Shown: in pieces, positions 16,955 to 25,375 of the stretch
How positions within the stretch are numbered: position 1 is the stretch's first letter
Layout: the number at the start of each line of letters is the position of its first letter
Assembly (NCBI RefSeq): GCF_002160985.1
Contig: NZ_NFLQ01000008.1
Coordinates: forward strand, 88,114 to 152,113
Direction: 5' to 3'
DNA length: 64,000 nt
From: Lachnoclostridium sp. An118
GTDB taxonomy: Bacteria; Bacillota; Clostridia; Lachnospirales; Lachnospiraceae
Notes under the pieces: generated by a model
Database searches by the model: none
What the model saw: only the letters and a program-made list of their open reading frames with translations
Told to the model about the DNA's origin: nothing
Translations under genes and position numbers: made by a program

Positions 16955-18499
16955 ATGGATGAATTGAGAAAAGTGAAATCAATGGGAGAACAGGATGAGA
17001 ATGTGCTGCTTCTGGCGATGAGTACTCTGCCGCGTCAGCCCAAAATCAATACATATAAAATAGAGGACGGCGCAGAGACCTTATATTTTAAAAGTTTGTC
17101 TCAGATGGAGCCTCATACAAAATGTGTGCTGTATATGCTGGCTACCAGAGGGGAAAAGCTGGATCGGATCGTGATCCTGGAAAGCTCAAAGGTGCGTGAG
17201 GAAAAACCGGAGAACTGGAAACAGGAAACTGCCACATCACTTTTTGCAAAACGGATCTGCAACTATCTGGGCAGACATGAGGAAGTGGGAATTGAAGTGG
17301 CAGACGAACTGGAGAACCTGAAGGAGTCATCCTGCGACTGGAGCATATACGAAGAAGGTCTTCCGGATATTATCACGATCGACTTGGATAACTCAGTGTT
17401 TTTCTGGGAGGCGGCGAAGGCGATCCGGGGATCAGAGCGCGGGAAAAGGATCCATCTGTATATGGACATGCAGGGAGGCGACAGAAATGCGGTCTCTCAG
17501 ATGAATGCGATCGCGGAGCTTCTGGGAAGGCAGAATGTGATCATTCAGGGGCGTTTTGCCAATGATTTTGAGCCGAAACGAGAAAAGCCGCTCCATACAA
17601 TCCGGGATGCTAGCAGGGAGTACCGAACCTATGAGCTGATTTCGGCCATGGATATATTTGCCCGGTATGGCAGGGGCGACAAGCTGGAAGAATACTTCAG
17701 GGAAAGCGGCAGCGGTGATACGAAGGAAAAGAAGCTGGTGGAGGCGATCCAGGAAGCATCCCTTGCGATCAGCAGATGCAGCGGCGATGGATTTGACAGT
17801 GCCGTCCAGAAAATAGAGCAGCTGGAAAAAGAATTTGAAAATCCGGATACGATCACTGAGATGGATGTGGTTTATGAGGATATATTTGACGATTATAAAC
17901 CCTTGCTCACGTCGAAGTACCGCTATGTGGCACAGATCCTCTGGTGCCTGGATAAGCAGTTCCTTCAGCAGGCGCTGACGATCCTTGAGGCGAAAATGCC
18001 ATGCGAATTCGTGCGGTCAGGTCTTTTGTATTATCTTACTACAGATGAAGACAGGGAGAAATTTTTGGAGAAATGCGAAGAGATTTACAAGGAGCTGCCT
18101 GAGAAAGAAAGATACCGGATGAAGGATCTGAATCATTATCTGCTCAAGGACTATTTTTTTTATAATTATAAGCAGAAGTTTTTTTGGGATTCAAAGAAAT
18201 TGCTGAAATTGAAATTTGGACTGAATAGTAAGCATCGAAAAGAAGTGGGACTTCTGTGGGAGGACTATAAAGATATTTGCAGGCTTCGAAATCAGATCAA
18301 TCATGCTGCGGATGGAAGACATGATCCGGACGGCTTTTTCTGTTATATGAAGGAGAGAGCATTAGAGAAGGATTCTACTTGGAATGAAGATACGAGGGTT
18401 AATGTTGAAGAGAGGATCAGACAATTTTTAGATGACTGGACAAAGCTGGCCGACCAGGTTCCGGAAGAGACCCGGAGGAAAATTGTAGATCTGAGCTGA
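16955..18499 (+). CDS. CARF-HEPN ribonuclease, Csx1/TM1812-like
   Basis: Second cyclic-oligoadenylate-activated RNase of the locus. The N-terminal CARF domain opens 'VLLLAMSTLPRQ' (17-28) and has 'IHLYMDMQGGDRNAVS' (166-181), where the TM1812/Csx1 families keep their ligand-site motif. 'EYRTYELISAMDIFARYG' marks the linker helices. The HEPN site is R445-N-Q-I-N-H450 in 'RLRNQINHA', the standard R-x4-H. It is unlike the first CARF protein (R-x6-H, different CARF motifs), so the locus has two separate effectors. It follows array 3 after 78 bp; GGAGGACC precedes the ATG. It is the last gene of the CRISPR island. Confidence 0.83.
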   Translation: MDELRKVKSMGEQDENVLLLAMSTLPRQPKINTYKIEDGAETLYFKSLSQMEPHTKCVLYMLATRGEKLDRIVILESSKVREEKPENWKQETATSLFAKRICNYLGRHEEVGIEVADELENLKESSCDWSIYEEGLPDIITIDLDNSVFFWEAAKAIRGSERGKRIHLYMDMQGGDRNAVSQMNAIAELLGRQNVIIQGRFANDFEPKREKPLHTIRDASREYRTYELISAMDIFARYGRGDKLEEYFRESGSGDTKEKKLVEAIQEASLAISRCSGDGFDSAVQKIEQLEKEFENPDTITEMDVVYEDIFDDYKPLLTSKYRYVAQILWCLDKQFLQQALTILEAKMPCEFVRSGLLYYLTTDEDREKFLEKCEEIYKELPEKERYRMKDLNHYLLKDYFFYNYKQKFFWDSKKLLKLKFGLNSKHRKEVGLLWEDYKDICRLRNQINHAADGRHDPDGFFCYMKERALEKDSTWNEDTRVNVEERIRQFLDDWTKLADQVPEETRRKIVDLS

Positions 18500-18508
18500 T
18501 TTTTCACA

Positions 18509-18542
18509 GGGAGAGAGGAAAGTCTTCTCTATCCTCTCTCCC
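18509..18542. terminator. Hairpin shared by the converging ends of the CARF gene and the YoaK-like gene
   Basis: GGGAGAGAGGA (18509-18519) pairs with TCCTCTCTCCC (18532-18542). It lies 10 bp after the stop of the plus-strand gene and covers the end of the minus-strand gene. The T-run is weak, so strength is uncertain. Confidence 0.55.
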
Positions 18543-19215
18543 CCGCGCCCTCTGTCACAGCCAGAGGAAGCCACTCATTTGCCAGGCACACTGTGTACAG
18601 GGCGATGCAAAGGGGCAGCAGGGCGCAGAAGATGCTCCTGGGACCGATGAGCGTCCTGGCGGCAAAGGAGCAGGCCACACCCACATGGAAAAAGAGCAGA
18701 GTACAGCCAAAGAACTTTGCCTTTACCATGTGGGTTTTATCTTTATTCAGGAAGACCTCCGTGACAGCCATGGTGAACTGCTTCAGGTTGTTTGTGGAAA
18801 ATAAAGTGGAGCTGGCAAAACCCTTTGCCCCCTTGAAGCTGTTCCACTGGAAGGCAGTGGCAAAGAAGAAGGGGTAGAGAGCCAGGACCGGGTGGATGTC
18901 CGCCGGGAAAAGTCCGGCTATGACCGCCGCGGCGCCGTCCAGGAAAATGCTGGCCACCTGAAGATTGATGGAGCTGTGGCGGGGAAGCCAGACTGTCAGG
19001 GCGATGGCAGCCATAAAGAGGAGCACGCCGCCCAGCCGGAGGAAGGCGTCCGCAAAATCGTGGCCGAGGAGGTCAGTCATAAAGTAGATCATATTGGCAG
19101 TCTGGGCGTTCCCGAACAGGTCACAGAAGCTCAGGATCGTATATACGCCGAAAAATCCTCCCACGAATGCCATCATATAGTGGAGGGGAATCTCATATTT
19201 TTTCTTATTTTCCAT
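18529..19215 (-). CDS. YoaK-family (DUF1275) membrane protein
   Basis: Integral membrane protein of 228 residues with about six hydrophobic segments. The first third holds 'GGFFGVYTILSFCDLFGNAQTANMI', where the family has its conserved N-Q/G-T-GN region. 'FAAFQWNSF'-like residues ('FFATAFQWNSFKG') in the middle and 'STLFSTNNLKQ' fit DUF1275 too. Function is unknown; members are seen as transporters. It converges with the CARF-HEPN gene and is divergent from the LysR gene 184 bp away. Confidence 0.8.
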   Translation of the reverse strand: MENKKKYEIPLHYMMAFVGGFFGVYTILSFCDLFGNAQTANMIYFMTDLLGHDFADAFLRLGGVLLFMAAIALTVWLPRHSSINLQVASIFLDGAAAVIAGLFPADIHPVLALYPFFFATAFQWNSFKGAKGFASSTLFSTNNLKQFTMAVTEVFLNKDKTHMVKAKFFGCTLLFFHVGVACSFAARTLIGPRSIFCALLPLCIALYTVCLANEWLPLAVTEGAGERG

Positions 19216-19399
19216 TTGTCTTCACCATCTTATCAAAAATATCCAAAATCGGGGCACAAACGGCCGCCTTGTGTATTATAGCATATTGCGAAGACATATA
19301 AAAATACATATAATATATGATGAAATATATAATAAAAGTATGATAAACGGCGCTCGCTGTACAGAAGATGTGCGCCGGTAAGGCGAGGAGGAGAGCTGT

Positions 19400-20290
19400 G
19401 TGGACATTAAATCACTGAGGTATTTCCTTGCGGTAGTACAGGAGGGAAATATCACCCAGGCGGCGAAAAAGCTGTGCATTGCCCAGCCGCCGCTGAGCAG
19501 GCAGATCCGGCTCCTGGAGGAGGAGCTGGGAGTCACTTTGTTCCTGAGAGGGAAAAAGAAGATACGGCTGACTGAGGAGGGAAGGTTTCTCAAGCAGCAG
19601 GCGGAGGAGATCATCGAGCTCATGGAGAAGACCCAGGAGCAGCTGGGACGGCTGGGCAGCAGCGTCCACGGGCTTGTCTCCGTGGCGGCTGTGGAGTCCT
19701 TTGGCATCGGCCTCCTGTCGGAGATGGTGGAGGCCTTTCACAGGGAGTATCCCCGGGTGCACTTCCAGATATGGTGCGGAAACAGCGACGAGGTCCGGGA
19801 CAAGCTGGAGAGGGGGCTTGCGGATGTGGGCATCGTGAGGGCGCCGGTCTACATGGAGCAGTGTGAGCAGATTTTCCTCCGGAGCGAGCCCTGGGTGGCG
19901 GCCATGAGCCGGAACCATCCTCTGGCCGGGGAGGCGGGGGATGAGGTGCGGCTGGAACGGCTCGGCGGTGAGACGCTGATGGTCCCTGTCCGGGCCTCCC
20001 TCCAGGAGGAGATCAACCACTGGTTCAACGAGATTGCCCAGGAAAGGGAGATCCTCTGCTATTATAATTCATCCGCCTCCATGCTGCCCATGGTGGAGCG
20101 GGGCATGGGGATCGCCATCTGCCCCGGGTCAGCCCGGTATTTTACAGGGGGAGAGGGCATCGTGTACAAGACCATCGTGGAGCCCAGGAAGGAGTCCCGG
20201 CTGTACATGGTGAAGCGCAGATATCAGATGCTCCCCCAGGCCGCCGGGGCTTTCTGGGACTTTGTCTCCTCTACTTTCCTGCCTGCTTGA
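19400..20290 (+). CDS. LysR-family transcription regulator
   Basis: Starts with GTG after GAGGAGGAGAG. Residues 1-60 form the LysR winged helix: 'MDIKSLRYFLAVVQEGNITQ', 'AAKKLCIAQPPLSRQIRLLEEELG' and 'LFLRGKKKIRLTEEG'. The remaining 230 residues are the ligand-binding domain. It is divergent from the YoaK-like membrane gene, a typical arrangement for a LysR regulator and its target. The ligand cannot be told. Confidence 0.92.
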   Translation: MDIKSLRYFLAVVQEGNITQAAKKLCIAQPPLSRQIRLLEEELGVTLFLRGKKKIRLTEEGRFLKQQAEEIIELMEKTQEQLGRLGSSVHGLVSVAAVESFGIGLLSEMVEAFHREYPRVHFQIWCGNSDEVRDKLERGLADVGIVRAPVYMEQCEQIFLRSEPWVAAMSRNHPLAGEAGDEVRLERLGGETLMVPVRASLQEEINHWFNEIAQEREILCYYNSSASMLPMVERGMGIAICPGSARYFTGGEGIVYKTIVEPRKESRLYMVKRRYQMLPQAAGAFWDFVSSTFLPA

Positions 20291-20558
20291 TGATCTGGTT
20301 GACGTAGGTGGAAAGGCCTGCCACCAGCACGCCCTGGACAATGGCGGTGAACACGGCCATTGCTATCTCCGGACCGGTGTGGAAGGGGCAGGTGGCCAGG
20401 ACCCAGACAGCGCACAGAGCGATGCCGAGCGCACCCAGGATGAGAGGGATATACTTGTCGTTTACGGTCTGCGCCTGCTTGAGCCAGACGCCGATGAAAT
20501 ACAGGATGACTGCCACAATGAGCAGCTCTGGCTTGATATACTGAACGATCTGTTCCAT
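20271..20558 (-). CDS. Holin-like small membrane protein (phage holin superfamily V type)
   Basis: A 95-residue protein with three hydrophobic segments: 'ELLIVAVILYFIGVWL' (11-26), 'YIPLILGALGIALCAVWVLA' (36-55) and 'AMAVFTAIVQGVLVAGLSTYV' (66-86). It ends 'NQIIKQAGK', as in phage holins of the Hol44 kind. The start at 20558 is chosen because GGAGGACAG precedes it; longer in-frame extensions run across the tRNA gene. Holins make pores for phage lysis, but lone holin-like genes also occur on chromosomes. It overlaps the end of the LysR gene by 20 bp on the other strand. No lysin is next to it. Confidence 0.7.
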   Translation of the reverse strand: MEQIVQYIKPELLIVAVILYFIGVWLKQAQTVNDKYIPLILGALGIALCAVWVLATCPFHTGPEIAMAVFTAIVQGVLVAGLSTYVNQIIKQAGK

Positions 20559-20652
20559 AGGACTGTCCTCCGCGGTTCGTTTTCTGACAGCTGTGTGGTG
20601 CTGTCCCTTTATCCTATGCGGCTGGAGCCCGGGAGGTGAGGAGGGCTGTGAA

Positions 20653-20688
20653 GATAAAAAAGAGCTTCCGGCTGAATGCCGGAAGCTC
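20653..20688 (-). terminator. Terminator of the tRNA-Ala gene
   Basis: GAGCTTCCGGC (20662-20672) pairs with GCCGGAAGCTC (20678-20688) over a 5-nt loop; on the minus strand it is followed by a run of six T. It lies 10 bp past the 3' end of the tRNA. Confidence 0.88.
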
Positions 20689-20698
20689 CTGTCTGATA

Positions 20699-20771
20699 TG
20701 GAGCATACGGGATTCGAACCCGTGGCCTCCACAATGCGAATGTGGCGCGCTCCCAACTGCGCTAATGCCCC
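20699..20771 (-). tRNA. tRNA-Ala(CGC)
   Basis: On the minus strand the 73-nt cloverleaf starts GGGGCATTAGCGCAGTTGG and ends ACGGGTTCGAATCCCGT plus ATGCTCCA. Acceptor stem GGGGCAT/ATGCTCC includes the G3-U70 pair that identifies alanine tRNA. The anticodon stem CCACA/TGTGG encloses loop TTCGCAT, with anticodon CGC. CCA is not encoded. Confidence 0.96.
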
Positions 20772-20968
20772 ATAAGGAAATTATACCACTTCAGGTGAAG
20801 AAATCAAGATGAATTTATGGCAGGATCCTTCTGAGTTAAAGACCGTGATCAGTGTGTAAAATCCATTGCATTTTCTGAGAAAAAATAATATAATTTCTTT
20901 ATATTTACTACAAAAGACAGACAAAACAGAGGTCTTAGAAGTCATAGAGGCGTAAAGGAGAAAGAGCG

Positions 20969-21898
20969 ATGAAAAAAAGAGTAGTTGTTGCATTGGGACA
21001 CAGAGCGCTGGGGATCACACTTCCGGAGCAGAAGGAGGCCGTGAAGAGGACGGCAGTATCTATTGCTGACCTTATTGAGGAGGGGTATCAGGTGGCCATC
21101 ACCCACAGCAATGCCCCCCAGGTGGGAATGATCCACACGGCTATGAATGAATTCGGCAAAGTACATCAGGACTATACACCGGCTCCTATGTCTGTGTGTT
21201 CAGCCATGAGCCAGGGGTATATCGGATACGACCTGCAGAATGCGATCCGGGAGGCGCTCCTGAACAGGGGGATTTACCGCACGGTCAGCACCATACTGAC
21301 ACAGGTGACTGTGGATCCTTACGATGAAGCCTTCTACACACCCACCAAGGTTCTTGGGCGCTACATGACAGCCGAGGAGGCGAACGAGGAGCGCAGGAAG
21401 GGTAATTATGTGATCGAGGAGCCTGGGAAGGGCTTCCGCCGTGTCGTTTCAGCTCCCAATCCGGTGGGCATTGTGGAGATTGACGCTATCAAGGCGCTCA
21501 TCAATGCGGACCAGGTGGTCATCGCCTGCGGCGGCGGCGGTATCCCTGTGATGGAGCAGGACCACCGGCTGAAAGGGGCCAGTGCAGTGATCGAGAAAGA
21601 CCTGGCAGCCGGCAAGATGGCAGAGGCTATTGACGCAGATGAGCTGATCATCCTCACGAGCGTGGAGAAAGTCCACATCAATATGAACACGCCCCAGGAA
21701 TCCGAGCTGGGAGAAATTTCCCTTGCCGAGGCAAAGCGGTATATGGAGGAGGGCCACTTCGGCGTGTACAATATGCTGCCAAAGTTCAAGGCATCTGTGG
21801 AGTTCATTGAGAAGAGAGAGGGAAGAAGCGCCCTGATCACCTCCTTTGACAAGCTGAAGGACGGACTCAGAGGAAAGACCGGTACCATTATCCGCTAG
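20969..21898 (+). CDS. arcC: Carbamate kinase
   Basis: Transfers phosphate between carbamoyl phosphate and ADP, giving ATP at the end of arginine or purine/agmatine breakdown. The 309-residue sequence has 'VVVALGHRALG' at the N-terminus (the family usually has ALGGNAL), 'VITHSNAPQVG'-type text (ITHSNAPQVGMI), 'VSAPNPVGIVE', 'VIACGGGGIPV' and 'VIEKDLAAGKMA', which are the kinase's substrate and nucleotide loops. AAAGGAGAAAG precedes the ATG. It stands alone, without arcA or arcB nearby; a terminator follows. Confidence 0.93.
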   Translation: MKKRVVVALGHRALGITLPEQKEAVKRTAVSIADLIEEGYQVAITHSNAPQVGMIHTAMNEFGKVHQDYTPAPMSVCSAMSQGYIGYDLQNAIREALLNRGIYRTVSTILTQVTVDPYDEAFYTPTKVLGRYMTAEEANEERRKGNYVIEEPGKGFRRVVSAPNPVGIVEIDAIKALINADQVVIACGGGGIPVMEQDHRLKGASAVIEKDLAAGKMAEAIDADELIILTSVEKVHINMNTPQESELGEISLAEAKRYMEEGHFGVYNMLPKFKASVEFIEKREGRSALITSFDKLKDGLRGKTGTIIR

Positions 21899-21953
21899 GC
21901 GCCCTGTGTCGGCAGGCCAGGGATGGCGGAAATGCAGAAGCTGTATACAAGAG

Positions 21954-21993
21954 AAAAGCCCCGGCCGTGGGAGACCACGGCCGGGGTTTTTTG
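21954..21993 (+). terminator. Terminator after carbamate kinase
   Basis: AAAAGCCCCGGCCGTGG pairs with CCACGGCCGGGG across a GAGA loop and is followed by TTTTTT. A strong rho-independent hairpin 55 bp past the stop codon. Confidence 0.95.
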
Positions 21994-22020
21994 AGGGGTG
22001 TGTGAAAAATATAACAGGTA

Positions 22021-22047
22021 ACGTAATACTTTTGAAAAGTATTACGT
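22021..22047. repeat. Perfect 27-bp palindrome
   Basis: Arms ACGTAATACTTTT and AAAAGTATTACGT around one central G. It lies between the arcC terminator and the promoter of the small XRE gene, ending 26 bp before its -35 box, so it may be a binding site for a dimeric regulator. Nothing else like it is seen nearby. Confidence 0.75.
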
Positions 22048-22073
22048 CCGGAATGAATAAATGTAAAACTTGC

Positions 22074-22124
22074 TTGACATTTTTTGTAAAGCTGACTATA
22101 CTAAAAATGTAAAGCAAACTATAC
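22074..22124 (+). promoter_or_regulatory. Promoter with direct-repeat operator for the XRE gene
   Basis: TTGACA (22074-22079), a 17-bp spacer and TATACT (22097-22102) form a near-consensus promoter. Two direct repeats of TGTAAAGC-NN-ACTATAC lie at 22085-22101 and 22108-22124, 23 bp apart, one inside the spacer and one over the start of transcription. The position suggests self-repression by the XRE protein. Confidence 0.8.
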
Positions 22125-22148
22125 GATCGTGAAAGGAATGTCAAGCCT

Positions 22149-22361
22149 ATGAAGACCCGGATCCAGGAACTGCGCCGGAAATACAAGCTTTCGCAGGAGG
22201 AGCTTGCCCTGGCGGTGGGAGTCACCCGGCAGACGATCATTTCGCTGGAGAAGGAGAAGTACACGGCTTCCCTTGTGCTGGCCCACAGGATTGCCAGATA
22301 TTTCGGTGTGACCATTGAGGATGTGTTTGATTTTTCAGAAGTGGATAAGGAGGAGATGTGA
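22149..22361 (+). CDS. Small XRE/Cro-CI-type regulator
   Basis: A 70-residue protein that is almost only a helix-turn-helix: '[59 protein letters not shown]' in shortened form covers residues 2-62 (motif [16 protein letters not shown]). This is the common Firmicutes type paired with a membrane protein. It is controlled by its own promoter with two direct repeats and is followed after 1 bp by the membrane gene. Confidence 0.9.
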   Translation: MKTRIQELRRKYKLSQEELALAVGVTRQTIISLEKEKYTASLVLAHRIARYFGVTIEDVFDFSEVDKEEM

Positions 22362-22362
22362 G

Positions 22363-22812
22363 ATGAAGGACTACAGAGCAAAGCTAAAAAGGCAGATCAT
22401 CTGGATGACGGTGGGTATCATTTTTTCCTGCATGGTCATCGTGATCTGCTGCGTCAGCGCCATGCGGCTGGGAGTAGATGAGCATGAGGCCAGCTTTATG
22501 AGAGGCTTTCAGGGCGGCCTGTTCTTTGCCTGGGCTGCCATCGCTGTCTGCGGGATCGTGGTAAATGTCCGGGCTCTGCGGGATGAGAAACGGCTGCGGG
22601 CGCTCTACATCAAGGAGCATGACGAGCGGCTGCAGACTATCCAGAGGGAGTCGGGCCGTGCGGCTTACGTCATCAGCCTGTTCGGCCTCCTGACAGCAGC
22701 CATTGCGGCCGGATTTTTCAGCATGACCGTGTTTGCGGCACTGATCGGAGCTGTGTTTTTTGTCAGCCTGGCAGGTCTGGGGGCGAAGCTGTGGTTTCAC
22801 AGGACGATGTGA
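22363..22812 (+). CDS. Small membrane protein paired with the XRE regulator
   Basis: A 149-residue protein. It has hydrophobic stretches near 11-32 ('IIWMTVGIIFSCMVIVICCV'), 50-68, 105-125 and 128-145, four predicted membrane helices with a charged loop 'RALRDEKRLRALYIKEHDERL' (about 70-90) between the pairs. This matches the DUF2178-like partner usually found after such XRE genes. Function is unknown. The ATG follows AAGGAGGAGATG at the end of the regulator gene. Confidence 0.75.
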   Translation: MKDYRAKLKRQIIWMTVGIIFSCMVIVICCVSAMRLGVDEHEASFMRGFQGGLFFAWAAIAVCGIVVNVRALRDEKRLRALYIKEHDERLQTIQRESGRAAYVISLFGLLTAAIAAGFFSMTVFAALIGAVFFVSLAGLGAKLWFHRTM

Positions 22813-22866
22813 CACGGGCCGGGGCGGTTGGAACCCAAGATCGTGTAAAATTTCAAACAAAAGGTA

Positions 22867-22916
22867 TTGACAAATTTCCGGGGGGAGATATATTATTGTA
22901 CTAAAGTAATAGTACA
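22867..22916 (+). promoter_or_regulatory. Promoter and palindromic operator of the ABC exporter
   Basis: TTGACA (22867-22872) and TATTAT (22891-22896) are 18 bp apart. Directly after them is the inverted repeat TGTACTA-AAGTAA-TAGTACA (22897-22916). This resembles operators of GntR/YtrA-type regulators that control ABC exporters, but no such regulator is encoded nearby. Confidence 0.65.
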
Positions 22917-22973
22917 GACGTCTGAGAGAACAAAAATAGATCATCCCATGAGGGGAGAAAGGAAGCAGAGGTT

Positions 22974-23747
22974 ATGATCGAGATCAGAGACCTGACCAAG
23001 GTGTACAGACTGAACAAAAAACAGATGGCTGAGTCCCACACGAAAAATCCGAAGAAGACGGCTGTGGACCACCTGAGCCTGACAGCGAAAAAAGGTGAAA
23101 TCTATGGACTTTTAGGTCCCAATGGAGCGGGCAAGACAACGACCCTGCGCTGTGTTTCCACGATCATCAGGCCTACCGGCGGAGAGATTTACGTGGATGG
23201 GCACGAGGTGCAGAGGGAGCCTGAAGAAGTGCGGAACTGCATCGGGTTTCTCACAAGTGACATCAAGCTGGATGACCAGTTTGACCCGGACTATATGTTC
23301 CGCTTCTTTGGCCGCCTTCACAGAGTGCCGGAGGATGTGCTGCGGAGGCGCAGGGAGGAGCTGTTTGACTATTTTGGCATCAGTGAGTTCGCCCACAAGA
23401 AGATACGGGAGCTGTCCACTGGCATGAAGCAGAAGGCGGCCATCGCGGTCAGCCTTGTACATGACCCGGATATCGTTATCTTTGACGAGCCCACCAACGG
23501 GCTGGATATCATCACTGCGAGGAGTGTGACAGACTATCTGAAGAAGCTGCGGGATGAGGGAAAGCTGGTCATTGTCTCCACCCATATCATGTCCGAGGCC
23601 CAGAAGCTCTGCGACCGTATCGGCATCATCATTGACGGACAGAAGGTGGCGGAGGGCACTCTGGATGAGCTGCTCGCACAGACATGCACAAACGACCTGG
23701 AGGACGCGTTCTTCCAGCTCTACTCGGCCAGAAAGGGGGAACTGTAA
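22974..23747 (+). CDS. ABC transporter ATP-binding protein, NatA-like
   Basis: A 257-residue ATPase of an ABC-2 type exporter. Walker A '[10 protein letters not shown]' is near residue 49, the signature '[13 protein letters not shown]' near 143, Walker B '[13 protein letters not shown]' near 163, and the switch His in '[10 protein letters not shown]' near 203. The inserted '[17 protein letters not shown]' before the Walker A is typical of NatA, which with NatB exports sodium. Its stop abuts the start of the permease. Substrate is not certain. Confidence 0.9.
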   Translation: MIEIRDLTKVYRLNKKQMAESHTKNPKKTAVDHLSLTAKKGEIYGLLGPNGAGKTTTLRCVSTIIRPTGGEIYVDGHEVQREPEEVRNCIGFLTSDIKLDDQFDPDYMFRFFGRLHRVPEDVLRRRREELFDYFGISEFAHKKIRELSTGMKQKAAIAVSLVHDPDIVIFDEPTNGLDIITARSVTDYLKKLRDEGKLVIVSTHIMSEAQKLCDRIGIIIDGQKVAEGTLDELLAQTCTNDLEDAFFQLYSARKGEL

Positions 23748-24965
23748 ATGTTAAACGGCATCAGACAGATATTCGGAAAAGAGATGTCCAGGATACTGAG
23801 GGATAAAAAGATGGTCTTCTCCGTCTTCCTTCTCCCGGTCATCATCATGGTGGTCCTGCTCACGATCATAAACAGCCTGGCAGGACAGATGCAGTCAGAT
23901 ATAGAAGAGCATACACCTATTGTCTGGATGCAGAACGAGCCGGACAGCTTTGAGGCCTTCCTCGCGTCATCGGGAATGGAGTATGACGTCAGGACCGTGG
24001 CCTCTGACAGTGACAGGGCAAAGGCAGAGGACCAGATCCTGAACGGGGAGGCGGACCTGCTCATAGAGTTCCCTGCGGATTTCGACGAACTGGTTGCCGG
24101 ATTCCAGGAGGGGGACCAGGTTCCGCAGGTCAAGACCTACTACAATCCCTCTGAGAATTATTCGTCCCAGGCATACCAGGAAATCTCCGTGGGCATGCTG
24201 GAATCCTACCGCCAGACCCTGCTGGCAGGGCGGGTGGGCAACCCGGATGCCATCACGGTATTTACGGTCAATTCTGACAATGACGAGATGGTGATCCAGG
24301 ACGATGAGAAGGCCAGCGGTCAGGCGCTGGGCATGATGCTCCCCTACTTTATCACGATCCTCCTCTTTGCCGGAGCCATGGGGATAGGCACGGATATGAT
24401 CGCGGGAGAAAAGGAGCGTGGCACTATGGCCAGTCTTCTCGTGGCGCCGGTGAAACGGTCCGCCATCGTGCTTGGAAAGGTGTTTGCACTGATGGTGGTG
24501 TCAGGCATTTCCTCCATCATCTATGTGGCCGGCATGGTCGTATGTACGCCCTTTATGATGGACTCCATGACAGGCATGGACGAGGCGCTGAACCTGAGCC
24601 TGAAGGCGGACCAGATCGTGATGCTGGGGCTGCTTCTCGTGGCGCTCGCCTTCCTGTACTCCGCCGTGGTGGCGCTGATCTCCGTCTTTGCGAAGACCAC
24701 CAAGGAAGCCAGCAGCTATATCATGCCTGTGTATATGGTCGTGCTGGTAGCGGGGCTCCTGACGATGTTCCGCATGGGAGACGGAAGCCCGTGGGATTAC
24801 TATATTCCATTCTATAACAGTGCCATTGCCCTCCAGGCTATCCTGAGTCATGACCTGACCATATCCCAGTACCTGGTCACCCTTGTAGAGACCCTGGCGC
24901 TGGGAGGCATCCTGACAGTGCTCATTGCCAGAGCCTTCAATAACGAGAAGGTCATGGCGCTGTAA
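23748..24965 (+). CDS. ABC-2 type permease, NatB-like
   Basis: A 405-residue membrane partner of the preceding ATPase. One helix near 25-45 ('VFLLPVIIMVVLLTIINSL') is followed by a large outer domain of about 150 residues. Five to six more helices follow, starting at 'MMLPYFITILLFAGAMGIGTD'. 'GEKERGTMASLLVAPV' is the conserved coupling region of the NatB/ABC-2 family. Translated with the ATPase from one mRNA, as the genes have no gap. Confidence 0.9.
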   Translation: MLNGIRQIFGKEMSRILRDKKMVFSVFLLPVIIMVVLLTIINSLAGQMQSDIEEHTPIVWMQNEPDSFEAFLASSGMEYDVRTVASDSDRAKAEDQILNGEADLLIEFPADFDELVAGFQEGDQVPQVKTYYNPSENYSSQAYQEISVGMLESYRQTLLAGRVGNPDAITVFTVNSDNDEMVIQDDEKASGQALGMMLPYFITILLFAGAMGIGTDMIAGEKERGTMASLLVAPVKRSAIVLGKVFALMVVSGISSIIYVAGMVVCTPFMMDSMTGMDEALNLSLKADQIVMLGLLLVALAFLYSAVVALISVFAKTTKEASSYIMPVYMVVLVAGLLTMFRMGDGSPWDYYIPFYNSAIALQAILSHDLTISQYLVTLVETLALGGILTVLIARAFNNEKVMAL

Positions 24966-25051
24966 AACAGAACAGAAAGCGAAAGTGGAAAGGGCCTCGT
25001 GCCGTCACGGATCTCCTTCCGTCTGCATAAGATGAAAGGGGAGGTGACAGC

Positions 25052-25306
25052 ATGAGGCTCTGTGATTTTCAGCAGAAGGAAGTGATCAATGCCTGCGACT
25101 GCCGGAAGCTGGGCTATGTGGCAGACCTGGTATTTGATGAATGTACAGGCTGTATCGAGTCGGTGATCGTGCCCAGGGGAGGGTTCCTGTGCGGCTGGTT
25201 CGGGGATGCCGGTGAGTACGTCATTCCCTTTGCGTGTATCCGGAAAATCGGTCCGGATATCATCCTGGTAGAGGTACACGAAGAAAAAGGACACAGGAAA
25301 AAGTAA
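25052..25306 (+). CDS. ymxH: YlmC/YmxH family sporulation protein (PRC-barrel)
   Basis: An 84-residue PRC-barrel protein. 'MRLCDFQQKEVINACDCRKLGYVADLVFDECTG' in shortened form opens the domain (MRLCDFQQKEVINACDC), and 'IKIGPDIILVEV'-like text (IRKIGPDIILVEV) closes it. The family is found in spore formers next to nrdR, spoIV and related genes; its role is not defined. GGGGAGG precedes the start. Confidence 0.88.
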   Translation: MRLCDFQQKEVINACDCRKLGYVADLVFDECTGCIESVIVPRGGFLCGWFGDAGEYVIPFACIRKIGPDIILVEVHEEKGHRKK

Positions 25307-25375
25307 TAAATTGACAATTCCGGCCAGCGGGATATATACTTGTCTTAATATGTGAAGAAAGGACGGAAGACCAAG

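Noticed and set aside
20271..20756. A 161-codon version of the holin-like gene
   Set aside because: The added N-terminus is the antisense reading of the tRNA and its terminator; the ribosome site supports 20558.
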